Assembly: GCA_938091985.1 (NCBI GenBank)
Contig: CALKOE010000344.1
Location: 1 to 6,126, forward strand
DNA: 6,126 nt
DNA from: an uncultured Acidimicrobiales bacterium
GTDB taxonomy: Bacteria > Actinomycetota > Acidimicrobiia > Acidimicrobiales > Aldehydirespiratoraceae
Direction: 5' to 3'
Shown here piece after piece: positions 5,801 through 6,126 of the stretch. The notes under the pieces were generated by a model. The model did no database searches and had not been told where the DNA came from. It worked only from the letters and a program-made list of their open reading frames with translations. A program made the translations under genes and the position numbers. Each line of letters starts with the position of its first letter. The first letter of the stretch is position 1.

Positions 5801-6126
5801 AGGCGTCGAGATAGCGGGTGACTGCGACCATCGACCCGATCACCGAAACGATCACGGCAATGCCGAACACGATCAGGTTGACCCACCAGTATTCGTTGTC
5901 GGTCACGCGGAGGCCCTGCATCAGTTCGAGTGAGTCGGCATCGCCGAGCCCCTCGATCACCTGGTTGTTCAGGAAATACAGACCGACCATCGCGCCCAAC
6001 GCACCGAGCGCGGCTTGGACCAAACCTTCGAGCATGAACGGGATTCTGATGAACCAGTTGGTGGCGCCGACCACCTTCATGATCTCGATCTCCGCCCCGC
6101 GACTGCGGATGGCGCTCACCACATTG
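5799..6126 (-). CDS. ftsX: Cell-division protein FtsX, C-terminal part (5' end outside window)
   Basis: The frame is open to the right edge (an Asn codon precedes the GTG at 6122), so this is the 3' end of a longer gene; about 108 residues are visible. FtsX is the membrane subunit of the FtsEX complex, which couples ATP hydrolysis by FtsE to activation of peptidoglycan hydrolases at the division site. The visible part begins in the cytoplasmic loop after transmembrane helix 2 with the family motif EIEIMKVVGATNWFIRIPFMLEG-like block. Two hydrophobic helices follow (about MLEGLVQAALGALGAMVGLY and VNLIVFGIAVIVSVIGSMVA), separated by a polar stretch of about 30 residues, and a short C-terminal VTRYLDA. 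This matches the last two membrane helices of FtsX. ftsE is expected just upstream, outside the window. The next gene is an LLM oxidoreductase, not the smpB or cell-wall peptidase gene often found after ftsX in actinobacteria. Confidence 0.93.
   Translation of the reverse strand, partial: NVVSAIRSRGAEIEIMKVVGATNWFIRIPFMLEGLVQAALGALGAMVGLYFLNNQVIEGLGDADSLELMQGLRVTDNEYWWVNLIVFGIAVIVSVIGSMVAVTRYLDA

Noticed and set aside
4946..5821. 291-codon plus-strand frame opposite the LLM oxidoreductase
   Set aside because: It is a mirror of the true gene, without motifs, and would cross the ftsX-oxidoreductase junction.

Overview
The window is a gene-dense, high-G+C bacterial segment with no RNA genes, mobile elements or CRISPR. 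Coding density, the strong third-position G/C preference and the protein types suggest an actinobacterium. These types are a luciferase-like (LLM class) oxidoreductase, an ACAD10/11-type acyl-CoA dehydrogenase next to a phosphotransferase, an amidohydrolase of the Amidohydro_2 type behind a class III cyclase, and an FtsX with an EIEIMKVVGATNWFIR motif. A member of the Acidimicrobiia is my best guess, but that is inference from style and not a proven placement.

Layout. The left part (2-1800) is read on the + strand: the 3' end of a class III adenylate cyclase, then a 475-residue metal-dependent amidohydrolase whose ATG shares one base with the cyclase stop (TGATG). The rest (1784-6126) is read on the - strand. 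In transcription order from the right edge it holds the 3' end of ftsX, an LLM-class oxidoreductase 7 bp later, an acyl-CoA dehydrogenase, an APH-fold phosphotransferase 2 bp behind that, and a short alpha/beta-hydrolase-fold protein. The two transcription units converge and their last genes overlap tail to tail by 17 bp. No intergenic stretch exceeds about 60 bp.

How the genes may work together. The acyl-CoA dehydrogenase and the phosphotransferase look like the two halves of vertebrate ACAD10/ACAD11. They also match the kinase/dehydrogenase pair used in 4-hydroxyacyl-CoA (for example levulinate/4-hydroxyvalerate) breakdown, so a 4-phosphoacyl-CoA route is the most informative hypothesis for the central pair. 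The alpha/beta-hydrolase-fold protein downstream lacks the usual serine nucleophile (Ala instead) and a recognisable acid block, so it is probably not a classical hydrolase. The LLM oxidoreductase sits directly behind the cell-division gene ftsX, with its ribosome-binding site overlapping the ftsX stop. Its substrate cannot be read from the sequence.

The most interesting points are the split ACAD10/11-like module, the triad-less hydrolase-fold protein with an inverted repeat around its promoter/ribosome-binding site, and the translational coupling of a cyclase with an amidohydrolase. I see no obviously new defence or mobile system here.
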